Numbered from the stretch's first letter, positions 1 through 7,959 are shown. The stretch: 16,430 nucleotides of DNA from Entophlyctis helioformis (GCA_025526915.1 JAHLKH010000373.1:1-16430); one strand, 5' to 3'. Numbers and translations: made by a program. Notes: generated by a model from the sequence alone, not told the origin.

Positions 1-1
1 G

Positions 2-886
2 CGCGGCATGGGCGGCTCGATCCAGTGCCCGCCCATGCCGCCGGCCACCGAGCCCCCCGAGATCACGCTCATGCAGCTCGCCACCGACGTCTTTGACGTG
101 CTGCTCGCCCTCTCGTGGACGCAGCCCGCCCTCCTCGGCCTGGGCGCAGGCGGCATGGTCGCCCAGTACCTCGCCCTCCTCCTCCGTGGCCGCGACGATG
201 TCGCTCTGGCCGGCCTGGTACTGGCCGGATCGGCCCCCATGACGCCGTCGCGCGGCAGCCGCCTTGCACGTGCGGCCCTGGAGCTCGCCCAGGATCGCCC
301 GGCCGGAAGCAGCGTGGGCAGCGCTGGAATGGGTGCAGGCGTGGCGGCCACACAGGACGCCGACCCCGTCCGCGCCTGGATCGCCGCCAACCTGACCGAG
401 CCGTTCTGCAAACAGAATCCCCAGCGAGTCGCCGCGATCGCGGGCTCGTGGGGCTCGACCAGCAGATCCAAGCTCATTGGCGGTAACCACGCCTGCCCTG
501 CCGTCTGCTGCGCGCCGCTGCATGCAGACTGACCCTGTCACGCGGCTGATGCCCAGCTGAGCAAGTGTTTGCCATGGACGGCGTCAATCTGACCGACCAG
601 CTCGGTCTGCTGGCTGTCCCCACGCTCGTCATCCACGGCGAGAGCGATGCCATGATCGACTCTTCCTATGGCGTCATGCTGTCAGAGACGATCCGCAATG
701 CGCACCTTGCGTTTATTCCCAAGGCTGGACACTGGTACCTTGCCACCGAGTCATGGTGCCGTGGCTGGATCTATGGCTGACTGCGCGTATGTGTGTGCGT
801 GTATGTGCAGGCTGCATGTGATGGCAACAGATGCCCTGGTAAAAGAGACGACACGGTTTTTGGCCAGCCCGTCTGCGAACCTTTGA
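2..886 (+). CDS. Alpha/beta-hydrolase fold protein, 5'-truncated, nucleophile Ser replaced by Gly
   Basis: The 3' part of an AB-hydrolase-1 family gene; the start lies before the window, since the first codons read R-G-M-G-G-S, the usual D-x-R-G-x-G-x-S loop. Probable exons are 2-482, 557-749 and 811-886. Intron 483-556 (GTAACC..CCCAG, branch GCTGAT) joins SKLIG to AEQVFAMDG. Intron 750-810 ends in TGTGCAG; its donor GTCATG is weak, and GTGCCG at 756 is an in-phase alternative. Visible family landmarks are the nucleophile elbow LLGLGAGGMVAQ (131-160), the acid strand VIHGESD (about 632-652), the AGHW histidine (about 724-735) and the C-terminal helix VKETTRFLAS. The elbow should read G-x-S-x-G; here the Ser position (143-145) is GGC, Gly. 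Asp and His are kept. A standard esterase mechanism is therefore unlikely, and the protein may be a pseudoenzyme. The substrate cannot be told. Confidence 0.75.
483..556 (+). other. Spliceosomal intron in alpha/beta-hydrolase gene
   Basis: The 74-nt segment starts GTAACC and ends GCCCAG, with a GCTGAT branch-like site just before the acceptor. Removing it joins two alpha/beta-hydrolase segments in frame (phase 1, giving the codon GCT) and removes the in-frame stop at 530-532. Confidence 0.7.
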
Positions 887-1314
887 ATACACTACTGTCT
901 GCTAGACCGCCTTGATCTTCTTGAGCGTCGCATCATCGTGGCCGTGACAGCTATGGATGCCTCATTGCAAGTGCTCTCAATGCACGCCCCACCAGCAATG
1001 GCATAGGCTCGTTGGCAACAATCCCACAGGGTCTCTGCCCTTCAGCACGCCGTTTTGTATGCCCAGAGTTCAAGCTGGATCACCGCAAGCGACACTTGCA
1101 GCAAGTCCGCTCAACCCATCAGCTCGAGTCCTGCATCAGCTCCGCACTGTGTACTGCCGCCACGTCTAGTCCACCACGCCAGCCGCACTGTGCACGATGG
1201 CATGCCGTGTCGGTGCATGTCCCACATTCTCGTGCGACACAACAGCACTTGTTGGACGGTCGCGTCGAGTGGATCTTGTCCGGACAGCCACAAAGCGAGC
1301 AAGCGGCTGCGACG
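887..1314. other. Intergenic, no gene seen
   Basis: About 430 nt between the hydrolase stop and the first plausible ATG of the ankyrin gene. Several overlapping open frames exist in all phases, as expected at this GC content, but none gives a recognisable protein, signal peptide or repeat. It should hold the 3' end of the first gene and the promoter of the next. No clear TATA box or AATAAA was found. Confidence 0.5.
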
Positions 1315-2889
1315 ATGCAGCTGAGGCGACGAAAGACAGTCAGTGCAGCAGCAGCGGCAGCCAGCGACGAGCAGCGGGCTGTGGTCGAGCAGACCGTTGG
1401 AGCGAGCGGCAACCAAGCCATCGAGCCAAGGCAGCCAGGACAGCCAGCGGCGCGGCGAGACTGCGCAGCCAGGTGTGCCTCGCAATGCAGTGCCACCAGC
1501 CACCGGCGACCTTGCGTACGGACACAGCCACTGGGACGGCAAGCCCGCCGAGATCCACGCCATGATCCTCAAGCACGCCGGCCCGCTCACTCGCTTCCTG
1601 TGCGGACTGCTCGGCGACACGGACACACTCGACGAAGCGACCAAGCTGAAGCTGTGGATCGATGCGTTCAAGATCGACTGGCAGGGCGATCTGCGTCTAC
1701 TGCCTGACGTTGAGTTGACGGCCGACAACGGACTGTTGCTCGCACACTCTCGCTCCATGTACCACCGTCTGTGCAAGCGCTTTCCTCAGTACACCGAGGG
1801 TCGCTATATAATGGAGGACGCACGCAAGGACATCCACAAGCTATCGTTCACCGAAGCTCCTTGTGGCAACCACCGACTGGTTCTCATTCCCATGCGGCAC
1901 GGCTGGTTCGATCTGGTCAAGTGTTCGAATCGAATCGCATTCGCTCGCATGGCCATCCGCTTTGGATGCCTCGACATGCTCAAGCATCTTGACGACAAGT
2001 ACAAGACGTTCCAACGCTGGATGGCCAAGCAAGATCCGAGAAGCTCGTACTGGCGCGACATAGTTGATTCTGCAGCGCAATACGGACATCTCGATGTTGT
2101 GCAGTACCTGTTTGGTGCGGGTGTGACGGGATGCACGACATTGGCGATGGATCGCGCTGCTGGAAACGGCCATCTGCATGTCGTCAAGTGGCTCCACGAG
2201 GAATACGACCGGCGGGATGCACGACTCGTGCCATGGATTACGCGGCTGCCAACGGTCATCTGGCAAGTCGTCAAGTGGCTTCACGAGAATCGGACGGAAG
2301 GATGCACGACTGCGGCGATGGACATGGCGGCTGCCAACGGTCATCTGCACGTCGTCAAGTGGCTGCATGCCAACAGGACGGAGGGATGCACGATAAAGGC
2401 GATGGATGGCGCCTAGCAGCGGCATCTGCCCATTGTCATCTGGCTCCACGAGCACAGGACGGAGGGATGCACAACAGAGGCAACGGTTATGCTGCAGGAA
2501 ATGGCAGCCTTGATGTCGTGCAGTGGCTCCACGAGACTCTTGGTCATGAGCTCACGTCAGCAGCAGTCGATGCCGCCTTCACCGCGAGCCACATCGACGT
2601 CGTCAAGTACATGCTTTCCAAAGGCGGTCACGCATCATGGGTTGTCGTCAAGTTGGCAATCGCTTCGTCAATATCAAGATGGTGGATGCATGCTGGGTTC
2701 GGAATACGTGGCTAACATCGACTCGCTCGAATTTACCAAGAATGCCGAATCGCCGATATTCTGCTTGCCGGCCTCACACTGGACCAGGCACAGGCCCTGC
2801 TTGCAGAGGAAGATCCAGAACATTACAACGAGGCCATCATTGAGCGGCTCAAGTCGAGGATCAAGGAACTGCGAAAGCCGCGCAAGTGA
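1315..2889 (+). CDS. Ankyrin-repeat protein with N-terminal F-box-like segment, frame-broken
   Basis: The longest clean frame runs from about 1326 to 2215. It contains an N-terminal segment HWDGKPAEIHAMILKHAGPL (about 1530-1590), resembling the F-box-like leader of large ankyrin families in chytrids, then degenerate ankyrin units, then near-identical 28-residue units of the type GCTT..AMD.AA.NGHLHVVKWLH. Unit starts (GGATGC) fall at 2129, 2215, 2300, 2384 and 2465. The start is uncertain: ATG 1315 (MQLRRRKTVSAAAAAAS) lies in another frame, and the main frame has no ATG before 1561. Frame changes occur near 2205-2217, 2256-2264, 2411-2430 (creating TAG 2414-2416), 2478-2485 and 2640-2715. The C-terminus (LDQAQALLAEEDPEHYNEAI, then a basic helix ending KELRKPRK) closes at TGA 2887-2889. 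Role: protein-protein interaction scaffold, possibly a ubiquitin-ligase adaptor (inference). It could be a pseudogene or carry consensus errors. Confidence 0.7.
2129..2546 (+). repeat. Tandem ankyrin-coding repeats, period about 84 nt
   Basis: Copies begin with GGATGCAC at 2129, 2215, 2300, 2384 and 2465, so the spacings are 86, 85, 84 and 81 nt. An 84-nt unit equals 28 codons. The first two spacings are off by +2 and +1 nt and compensate each other, so exactly one unit is read out of frame. The copies are similar at DNA level, which suggests recent duplication or homogenisation. Confidence 0.8.
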
Positions 2890-3499
2890 TCAATGGATAG
2901 CCGCGACTCGCTGTTGGAATGAATGCGTGATTGGCGCACTTGTCGACACCAAACGCCATCTGCCACTGGCCTCTCCAGACAGCGTTGGCTTGCACCGCGT
3001 CTGCCAATGCTGCATGCGGCCTTGTGCGGATCGTCCATGGCCGGCAGACATTGGTTCCAGATGTCATGGCGAGGCACCGCCTGCACATGCCGAGAGCAGG
3101 AAATCGTGCGTGTATCGACAGCAGTTGTTCCCCCGCCACGCAGAGATCCGGGCGAGTATGCGTCGTCGCATATATGAGCACTCACACAGCAGCGGCAGCG
3201 GCAGCAATGAGCAGACTCGGGACCGTTGTGCAAACACTATATAATATACTGCAGCTATGCTACAAGGCTCTCCGAGAATAGCCGTTAGCTGTGGTTTGTC
3301 CAGCTTAGAAATGGATGCGATCCAGCAGAGTGAGGTCAAGCTGGCTAGCCCTGCTGTCTGGTGGCATTCATGGTGTCAACGGCCCATATCCACGGTCGCT
3401 GAGTTCTTGATCTTGACGTATGGATTTTTTACGGGACAGAGTCAACTTCATTATCCAAGCGCTCGCGCACATATCCTCAACACTTGAGGCGTTTCGATG
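2890..3499. other. Intergenic, no recognisable gene
   Basis: About 600 nt, becoming AT-richer after 3230. It contains a TATA-like run CTATATAATATAC at 3238-3250 and a 76-codon open frame at 3257-3487 that matches no family I know and begins only a few bases after that run. No tRNA-like or repeat structure was seen. The right end belongs to the 3' flank of the minus-strand gene that follows. Confidence 0.4.
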
Positions 3500-3505
3500 T
3501 TTATT
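3500..3505 (-). terminator. Polyadenylation signal AATAAA for minus-strand gene
   Basis: TTTATT on the plus strand reads AATAAA on the minus strand. It lies about 30 nt past the candidate stop codons at 3532-3539 of the minus-strand Ala-rich gene, in locally AT-rich sequence, as expected of a fungal 3' UTR. Confidence 0.5.
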
Positions 3506-3531
3506 GGAGTATCAACTAAACGATTGAAATC

Positions 3532-4794
3532 TCATACTAGCGGATCGTCATCGGGAACTGCATTACATATCAACAGCATGGTGGTCAGAAAAGGCGTATG
3601 GACATAAAATGAACGCATGCAAAGACAACATGTTGGCCATGCATGCATACCTTCGACGGTGATCTGCCAAGGCCAAAAGGCGAGAAACGGGGGGTAGACG
3701 CAAGGGCGGTGCGCGCGACGCGAGCTCTGTGCGGAGTCCAGTCGGCAGCGAGGGCGGGGCTATAAAGGTATGGGTTGTTGACGAAGTTGGGCCCGGCCGC
3801 GCTCCTTGTGGGAGTCTCGCGGGCAGCGGAGGTGGCATGGGCGGGAGTGGCGGTGGCGGTGGCGGTGGCTAAAGGGGCAACACGCCTGGCTGCTGCGTCT
3901 GCTGCTGCTGCGTCTGCTGCTGCTGCGTCTGCTGCTTCGCCTGCTTCGCCTGCTGCCGTGCGCGTTCATCTGCATATACAGCTTCTTTCATAGCCTCGAA
4001 GAGCTCGGCCTCAGCTCTACGAGCGAGTCGGACAGAGATGGGTACATCCGGAATGTATCGGTCCGTGTAGACAATGCGCTCGGCCGCGCTCGATGTGGAG
4101 TGCGTGGGCAGCGTAGGGTCTTTCAGCAGAGTATAGGCCGTTGCCGTAAGTGCGCTTGGCCGGGCTCCTTGTGGGAGTCTCGCGGGCAGCGGAGGTGGCA
4201 GGGGCCGGAGTGGCGACAGAGGTGGCAGCGGGGACAGCGGGGGCAGCGGGGGCAGCGGTGCGGGCAGTGGTGAGGGCAGCCAGCGCGTCTGTCCGCGTGC
4301 GCTTGGGGGTGACTCGAATATCTTCCTCCTCGCGCACCTTACGCTTGGCCTCGATCATCGTGGGAGTTTCGTGGGCAGCGAGGGTGGCAGGGGCGGGAGT
4401 GACGGCAGCGGTGGCGACAGAGATGGCATCGGTGGCAGCAACGGCAGCCGTGGCAGCGATGACGCGGTTTGGGCAGGGGTAGCGACGGCAGCGACGGAAG
4501 CGGTTCCAGCAGAGGCAGCGGCAGCGGCGGGGGCGATGGGACAGCCGGCGCGCCTGTCCGCGTGCGTTTGCGGGCGTCTTGCTTGTCATCTCACCATCAT
4601 CTGGCCAGCGCTTGGCCGCAGCTCTTTTCAGAGGCATGCGGGCAGCGGCGGCAGTGGTGGCAGTGGTGGCAGCGGGGGCGGCAGCTGCAGTGGGGGCGGG
4701 GCTTGCGCTGGGCGATGGTGCTTGCCCGGAGCATACGGGCAGGGGCGGCAGCTGCTGCTGCAAGCCGGCGGGTCTGGCTGCGGGTTGCAACCAT
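3532..4794 (-). CDS. Uncharacterised Ala-rich, KR-motif repeat protein, frame-broken
   Basis: Family not recognised. The start at 4794 gives MVATRSQTRRLAAAAAAPAR, a basic Ala-rich leader. Three related units follow, each with PATxAAxETPT then a lysine/arginine cluster (EAKRKVREEEDIRVTPKRTR at about 4300-4360). A third frame (about 4130 down to 3869) reads very naturally: LLKDPTLPTHSTSS, ERIVYTDRYIPDVPISVRLA, an Ala/Glu helix (RRAEAELFEAMKEAVYADER), then Q/T repeats, ending at TAG 3869-3871. Another ETPTR unit (3801-3837) lies past that stop, followed by a GT..AG intron at 3650-3558 and stop candidates TGA 3532-3534 or TAG 3537-3539. So the gene probably reads through, with single-base frame breaks near 4730, 4490-4570, 4130-4150 and 3870. 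A nuclear location is possible from the basic clusters (inference). Each piece alone is convincing; the joined model is less certain. Confidence 0.5.
3558..3650 (-). other. Candidate intron near 3' end of minus-strand gene
   Basis: On the minus strand the segment begins GTATGC, has TTCTGACC as branch-like site and ends GTAATGCAG, a 93-nt intron of the same style as others in this window. The exon before it ends ..ATCACCGTCGAAG; the short exon after it closes within 25 nt in two of the frames (for example VPDDDPLV then TGA). Confidence 0.5.
3801..4389. repeat. Dispersed in-phase 37-bp repeat (two perfect copies, one diverged)
   Basis: An identical 37-nt word (GCTCCTTGTGG.. to ..GGAGGTGGCA) occurs at 3801-3837 and 4164-4200. 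A diverged copy lies at 4359-4389. The offsets (363 and about 189 nt) are multiples of three, and on the minus strand each encodes an AT(S/L)AA(R/H)ETPT element. The spacing and coding phase suggest internal duplications of a protein-coding unit. Confidence 0.75.
3889..3956. repeat. CTG-rich 15-bp tandem repeat encoding Gln/Thr run on minus strand
   Basis: The unit GTCTGCTGCTGCTGC is present about three times, followed by two shorter CTGCTTCGC copies. On the minus strand, in the frame ending at TAG 3869-3871, it codes for AKQAKQQTQQQQTQQQQTQQ. It is a likely length-variable site. Confidence 0.8.
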
Positions 4795-5034
4795 GCCGCC
4801 AGCGATGTTGGGATGGCGGCGAGGAGCGGCAAGAGCCCCGCCTTGATAAAAGGAGCGGGGTGGCTCGTGTGTCGGTGCGTGCGGCTCGCGCGGATGGCAC
4901 CACTGGATGACTCCGCTGGATGGCTCCGCTCGCTTATGTTATCAAGCCTGCTCCGGCGCGTGCTGGGCGTGCTGCGCGCGCTGTCGATGCGCATCTGGAT
5001 CTGCAGTCTGTTTTGGACTCGCCGCAAGTGCCAT

Positions 5035-5148
5035 CCAGATGAGAAGACAAAAGGGCCACCGAGACGGGCCACCGAGACGGGCAGCCCAGATGAGAAGACG
5101 AGGGGTGGCGGCTGGTGGCCGTGGGCTCGTGTTGGTGCTCGTGTTGGT
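5035..5148. repeat. Short direct and tandem duplications
   Basis: CCAGATGAGAAGAC occurs at 5035-5048 and 5086-5099, flanking a tandem GGGCCACCGAGAC pair at about 5053-5079. GCTCGTGTTGGT is duplicated head to tail at 5125-5136 and 5137-5148. These are typical replication-slippage or minisatellite-birth patterns. Confidence 0.8.
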
Positions 5149-5744
5149 GCTGGCTGCGTGCCGTGCTTCCGTCGTGCTACCGTCGTGCTTTCCGTCTTGC
5201 TTCCGTCTTGCTTCGTGATCAGGCTGGATCTCAGGCGCAGGCAACGACGTGCAGCAGAAACGACGTGCAGCAGCCATCGATGGCGTGCCCAGGCCAAGGG
5301 AAGCAGGGCAGCAGCCAGCGGGGGCTCGAGGCCACTGCCCTGCTCGCCTTGAGCTCCCCCGGGTGCGGCGGGCCCGGTCTTGCTCGGTGCCCAGGTGAGC
5401 GAGTCGAGCCGGCTTGGCTCGTGTGGCCCAGTGCCGGTTTCGCAGACAACGGGGCGGCTGCTGGCGGATCGGCCCGTGAGACGCACAGAGGGCCGCTGGT
5501 CCGTCCGTCGCATGCTCGCATGCTTGCGTGTGTGAGCGGGTTGTGCGCGAGCTGTGAGCGGGCTGTGCGTGCACGGGCCGTCCCAATGCACCTGCACAGC
5601 AGGCTGGCCAGCGAGCGTCGCCATTGCCGTCTTGTCGGTTGTTGTCGTCGCGTCCATGCTCTTGTCCTGCGTGCGATGCTGACTGGCTCGAGCATGTCCT
5701 GCTTGCCAGCGGCTCTGATGGCAGCCTGGCTCGTGTGGGCGGCT

Positions 5745-5774
5745 GTTCACACACTGGCTGTTCACACACTGGCT
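5745..5774. repeat. 15-bp tandem duplication
   Basis: GTTCACACACTGGCT is present twice head to tail (5745-5759 and 5760-5774). Confidence 0.85.
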
Positions 5775-6118
5775 GTGTGCCACGGCCTGCCACTGACGTC
5801 GATCCGCACGCTAACCACGCTCGGCCCACACTGACGCAGGTGCTGACGGTGCAGACGGTGCGACCGAAGCGAGCCGCTGAACCCCAAGGCGCGACGTGAC
5901 TGACGCGACGCGGCTCGCTCGTGCTCGTGCTTGCTGTGGTGCTTGCTGCTCAAGAGATCCAATAGCCAGGCGGCGTTTGCAGTCGTGATTGCCCCATGGA
6001 GCGCACCTGTCTGCCATCGCGGGCGGGGCGGGTCTGGGTTGAGATCGGCTGCCATTGCGGATTGCAAGGGGCCGCACTCGGCGCTGCCAAAGGGGACTTG
6101 CACGGCTGCGAGCCAACG

Positions 6119-6296
6119 GACCGACTGGCCGACTGACCGACTGACCGACCGACCAGCCCGCCCGCAATCGACAGGCCAGAATCGCGCGTTTCGCCGTGGA
6201 TGTGACCCCAGGAGTGAGTTTGGTATGGCCGCAGGTGTCTGGGATGCGACAGGCTGGCAGGCTGGCAGGTTGGCAGGCTGACAGGTTGACAGGCCG
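6119..6296. repeat. Two 8-bp minisatellite-like arrays
   Basis: A (CCGACTGA/CCGACTGG)n array lies at about 6119-6154, and a (CAGGCTGG)n array with CAGGTTGA variants at about 6250-6294. Unit length is about 8 bp (some units 4 or 16 when degenerate). No coding meaning was seen. Confidence 0.8.
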
Positions 6297-6403
6297 AAAG
6301 AGGGCTGCAGAGGCAAGTCGCTGCATGCTCTGGAGGCAGGCTGTCAAGGGACGGTCAAGGCGGAGTGTTGTTTGCGATCCCGATCAGGCAAGCAGACGGG
6401 CGC

Positions 6404-6440
6404 CGAGCGGCTGGATGGCTGGCGGCTGGATGGCTGGATG
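6404..6440. repeat. GGATGGCTGG-type tandem repeat
   Basis: Repeated GGCTGGATGGCTGG words in tandem, part of the wider repeat-rich tract. Confidence 0.7.
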
Positions 6441-6807
6441 ACGGTAGCTGGGCATGGTCGCTGCCCATCAAGTTCCAGAGCGGCCGGGTGCACAAGGAGC
6501 GAGTGCCGCACAACAGACTTGCTTGCGTGGGCAGACGTTTTGGCGCAGCGGCGGCAGCGGAGGCTGTCTGTTTGTGTTGGTGTGGCTGCAACCAAAGGAC
6601 GCTGGCGGTATGCATGCGCTCACTTGCCTGTGTGGTGGTTGTGTGCTGCACAGACTGCCGCTGGGTCCCTCGCCCTCTCGCTCTCTCGCTCTGCCGGCAC
6701 AGCTGCGGTGCACAGGCGCTGTGCACAGGTCCTGGTTGCATCTGAGCCTTGCGCCGCATTGCTGCTGCGGCTGGTTTCTGTCGCGCAAGCCAAGATCGCG
6801 TCGAATG

Positions 6808-6850
6808 TCAGTGGATGTTTGTGGATGTCAAGTGGATGTCGGTGGATCGC
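6808..6850. repeat. GTGGATGT tandem repeat, about four copies
   Basis: The word GTGGATGT or GTGGATC recurs about every 10-14 nt in this stretch. No gene is apparent around it. Confidence 0.7.
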
Positions 6851-7325
6851 ATCTGCCTGGCCGCTTGCTGTTCTCCTGCATGCCCTCTGCCGACGATGGC
6901 CGGAGAGAGGGATGGTTGGAGCGACAGATGAATGAACAAACGAACGGTCGAATGCCAAGCAGCAGCAGCAGGTACATTGCCCATTGCTGGCTGTTCAAGT
7001 GATGCCAAAGTTCATTCCAAGAAGATTCCCAGTCCCCAAGACACTAGATGCCATACCCTTTCAGCTTTAGGCCGTGCGTAGATCCCTCAGTTATGTCATC
7101 CCCCTGGTCCGACACGTCCATGGTGATGTATCCATAAAGTACGCTGGAACACACCATGGGCAGCCTGAAGAAACGCGCACATTCGCGAAGTGGCGAGTGG
7201 ACGCGACTGGAGAGTGCCTGAGCGTGGCAGACGCAGAGCCAGTGCGCAGCGGGCAGAGTGTGTGGCGTGGCTGGCAAAAGGAGAGAGCGAACAGAGTGGC
7301 TGTTGAGGATGGCAGGAAGCCAGGC

Positions 7326-7330
7326 AAAAA
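7326..7330 (-). terminator. Pol III oligo-T terminator of tRNA-Met
   Basis: AAAAA on the plus strand is TTTTT on the transcribed minus strand, five nt past the tRNA 3' end. Confidence 0.85.
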
Positions 7331-7335
7331 GAAGT

Positions 7336-7408
7336 TGCTCCGAGTGAGGCTTGAACTCACGACCTCGAGATTATGAGACTCACGCGCTACCGACTGCGCC
7401 ATCGAAGC
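7336..7408 (-). tRNA. Elongator tRNA-Met, anticodon CAT
   Basis: The 73-nt minus-strand sequence folds as a complete cloverleaf. The acceptor stem GCTTCGA/TCGGAGC (one G-T pair) carries discriminator A. The D stem is GCGC/GCGC, and the anticodon loop CTCATAA has CAT at plus positions 7373-7375. The variable region is AGGTC, and the T stem GTGAG/CTCAC encloses TTCAAGC. There is no intron and no encoded CCA. The CTCATAATCT anticodon region is the pattern of eukaryotic elongator tRNA-Met, and the presence of TTC in the T loop argues against the initiator. Internal A box TGGCGCAGTCGG and a B box are present. A T5 run (plus 7326-7330, AAAAA) just downstream is a Pol III terminator. Confidence 0.95.
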
Positions 7409-7959
7409 TCCTTCTTGTTGTGTTGCGCGTCTCGTCTGACTAGCACAGCGGTGGCGCAATACCTCAGACAACGCCACCGTCACACAGTGTCGCGTCTCAG
7501 TTACCATATTTGGCATAGTTACTGGTGCGACACAACACAGATGACCGCGTGTTTGGGGCTCTACATGGGCTATAAACGCAAGCGCCGCCGCCCTGCACTT
7601 CTGGTCACCCTTTGTGCATCTCTGACCAGTAGTGCAGGTACGTGACATTGACGTGTATTGGAATGAACCCTTTGTGCATCTCTGACCAGTAGTGCAGCTC
7701 GACCTGTTTCAGATTTTTCGGTTTTGATCTTTGATAGATTATCAATACAAAGTGCTTTGCGATTGCATTTGATGATGCGGCGACTTTGAAGGACGGTAAG
7801 GGTCGAGTAGAAGGATGTGCATAGAGCGTCAGGCCAGATGACGGGAAGACTTGAATAGTGACAGACTCTGGAGAGGGGGAGAGGTCTGCACAGCAGAGTT
7901 CATTACGGGAGGATATAGGTACAGGCTAAATAGGTGCAGGCGGACAGGGGTGCGGGTCA
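7409..7959. other. Intergenic with TATA box and intron-like segment, no gene assigned
   Basis: The segment holds TATAAAC at 7571-7577 and a 31-bp direct repeat (7607-7637, 7667-7697), followed by AT-rich DNA with a small TTGATA/TATCAA hairpin near 7731-7745. No open frame gives a recognisable product. The TATA box plus intron-like segment could mark the 5' end of an unrecognised transcript on the plus strand. The left part would be the 5' flank of the tRNA; the right part the 3' flank of the 7960-8502 gene. Confidence 0.4.
7607..7697. repeat. 31-bp perfect direct repeat, 60-nt period
   Basis: The identical 31-nt word ACCCTTTGTGC..AGTAGTGCAG is at 7607-7637 and 7667-7697, with 29 unrelated nt between. 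Each copy contains a CTGAC branch-like site and ends in GCAG, and the first copy is followed directly by GTACGTG. The stretch 7638-7697 therefore has donor, branch site and acceptor of a 60-nt intron. Confidence 0.9.

Larger units (their letters stand above)
4910..7000. other. GC-rich tract with many short tandem duplications, no convincing gene
   Basis: About 2 kb in which all six frames stay open for long stretches but give low-complexity Arg/Pro/Ala/Cys-rich translations without domains. Numerous 8-15-nt direct duplications occur (listed separately). A TATA-like GATAAAAGG at 4846-4854 precedes an ATG at 4894 on the plus strand, and the frame from it stays open to 5352, but I do not recognise the product and would not call it a gene. 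This may be a minisatellite-rich intergenic or subtelomere-like region. Confidence 0.4.

Noticed and set aside
1012..1707. 231-codon plus-strand frame
   Set aside because: Arg/Ser-rich shadow of the ankyrin gene frame after about 1490; only its segment from ATG 1315 may be the real N-terminus.
3257..3487. 76-codon plus-strand open frame after a TATA-like run
   Set aside because: No family, no start context, TATA-like run only about 7 nt before the ATG; length expected by chance in this region.
3760..3772. TATA box GCTATAAAGGTAT on the plus strand
   Set aside because: Good word, but it lies inside the probable 3' part of the minus-strand gene and no plus-strand gene follows; kept only as a chance match.
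4050..4075. TDRYIP as a Cdc20/Cdh1 (Fizzy) motif
   Set aside because: It resembles the DRFIP word, but there is no KEN/C-box context that I can confirm, no WD40 repeats in the window, and the following helix is unlike Fizzy proteins.
4017..5783. 588-codon minus-strand open frame as one protein
   Set aside because: Only its last third overlaps a believable gene; the rest is low-complexity translation of the repeat tract, and the more natural start (MVATRSQTRR at 4794) and core lie in other frames.
5115..5834. 239-codon plus-strand frame and overlapping minus-strand frame 4942-5829
   Set aside because: Both strands stay open because the DNA is GC-rich; neither has domains, introns or convincing codon pattern.
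7091..7648. Minus-strand open frame with MAQSVARESHNLEVVSS
   Set aside because: This is the translation of the tRNA-Met and its flanks, a common false protein.
7607..7697. CRISPR array
   Set aside because: Only two repeat copies with one spacer, in a eukaryotic context, with intron-like ends; no cas genes.
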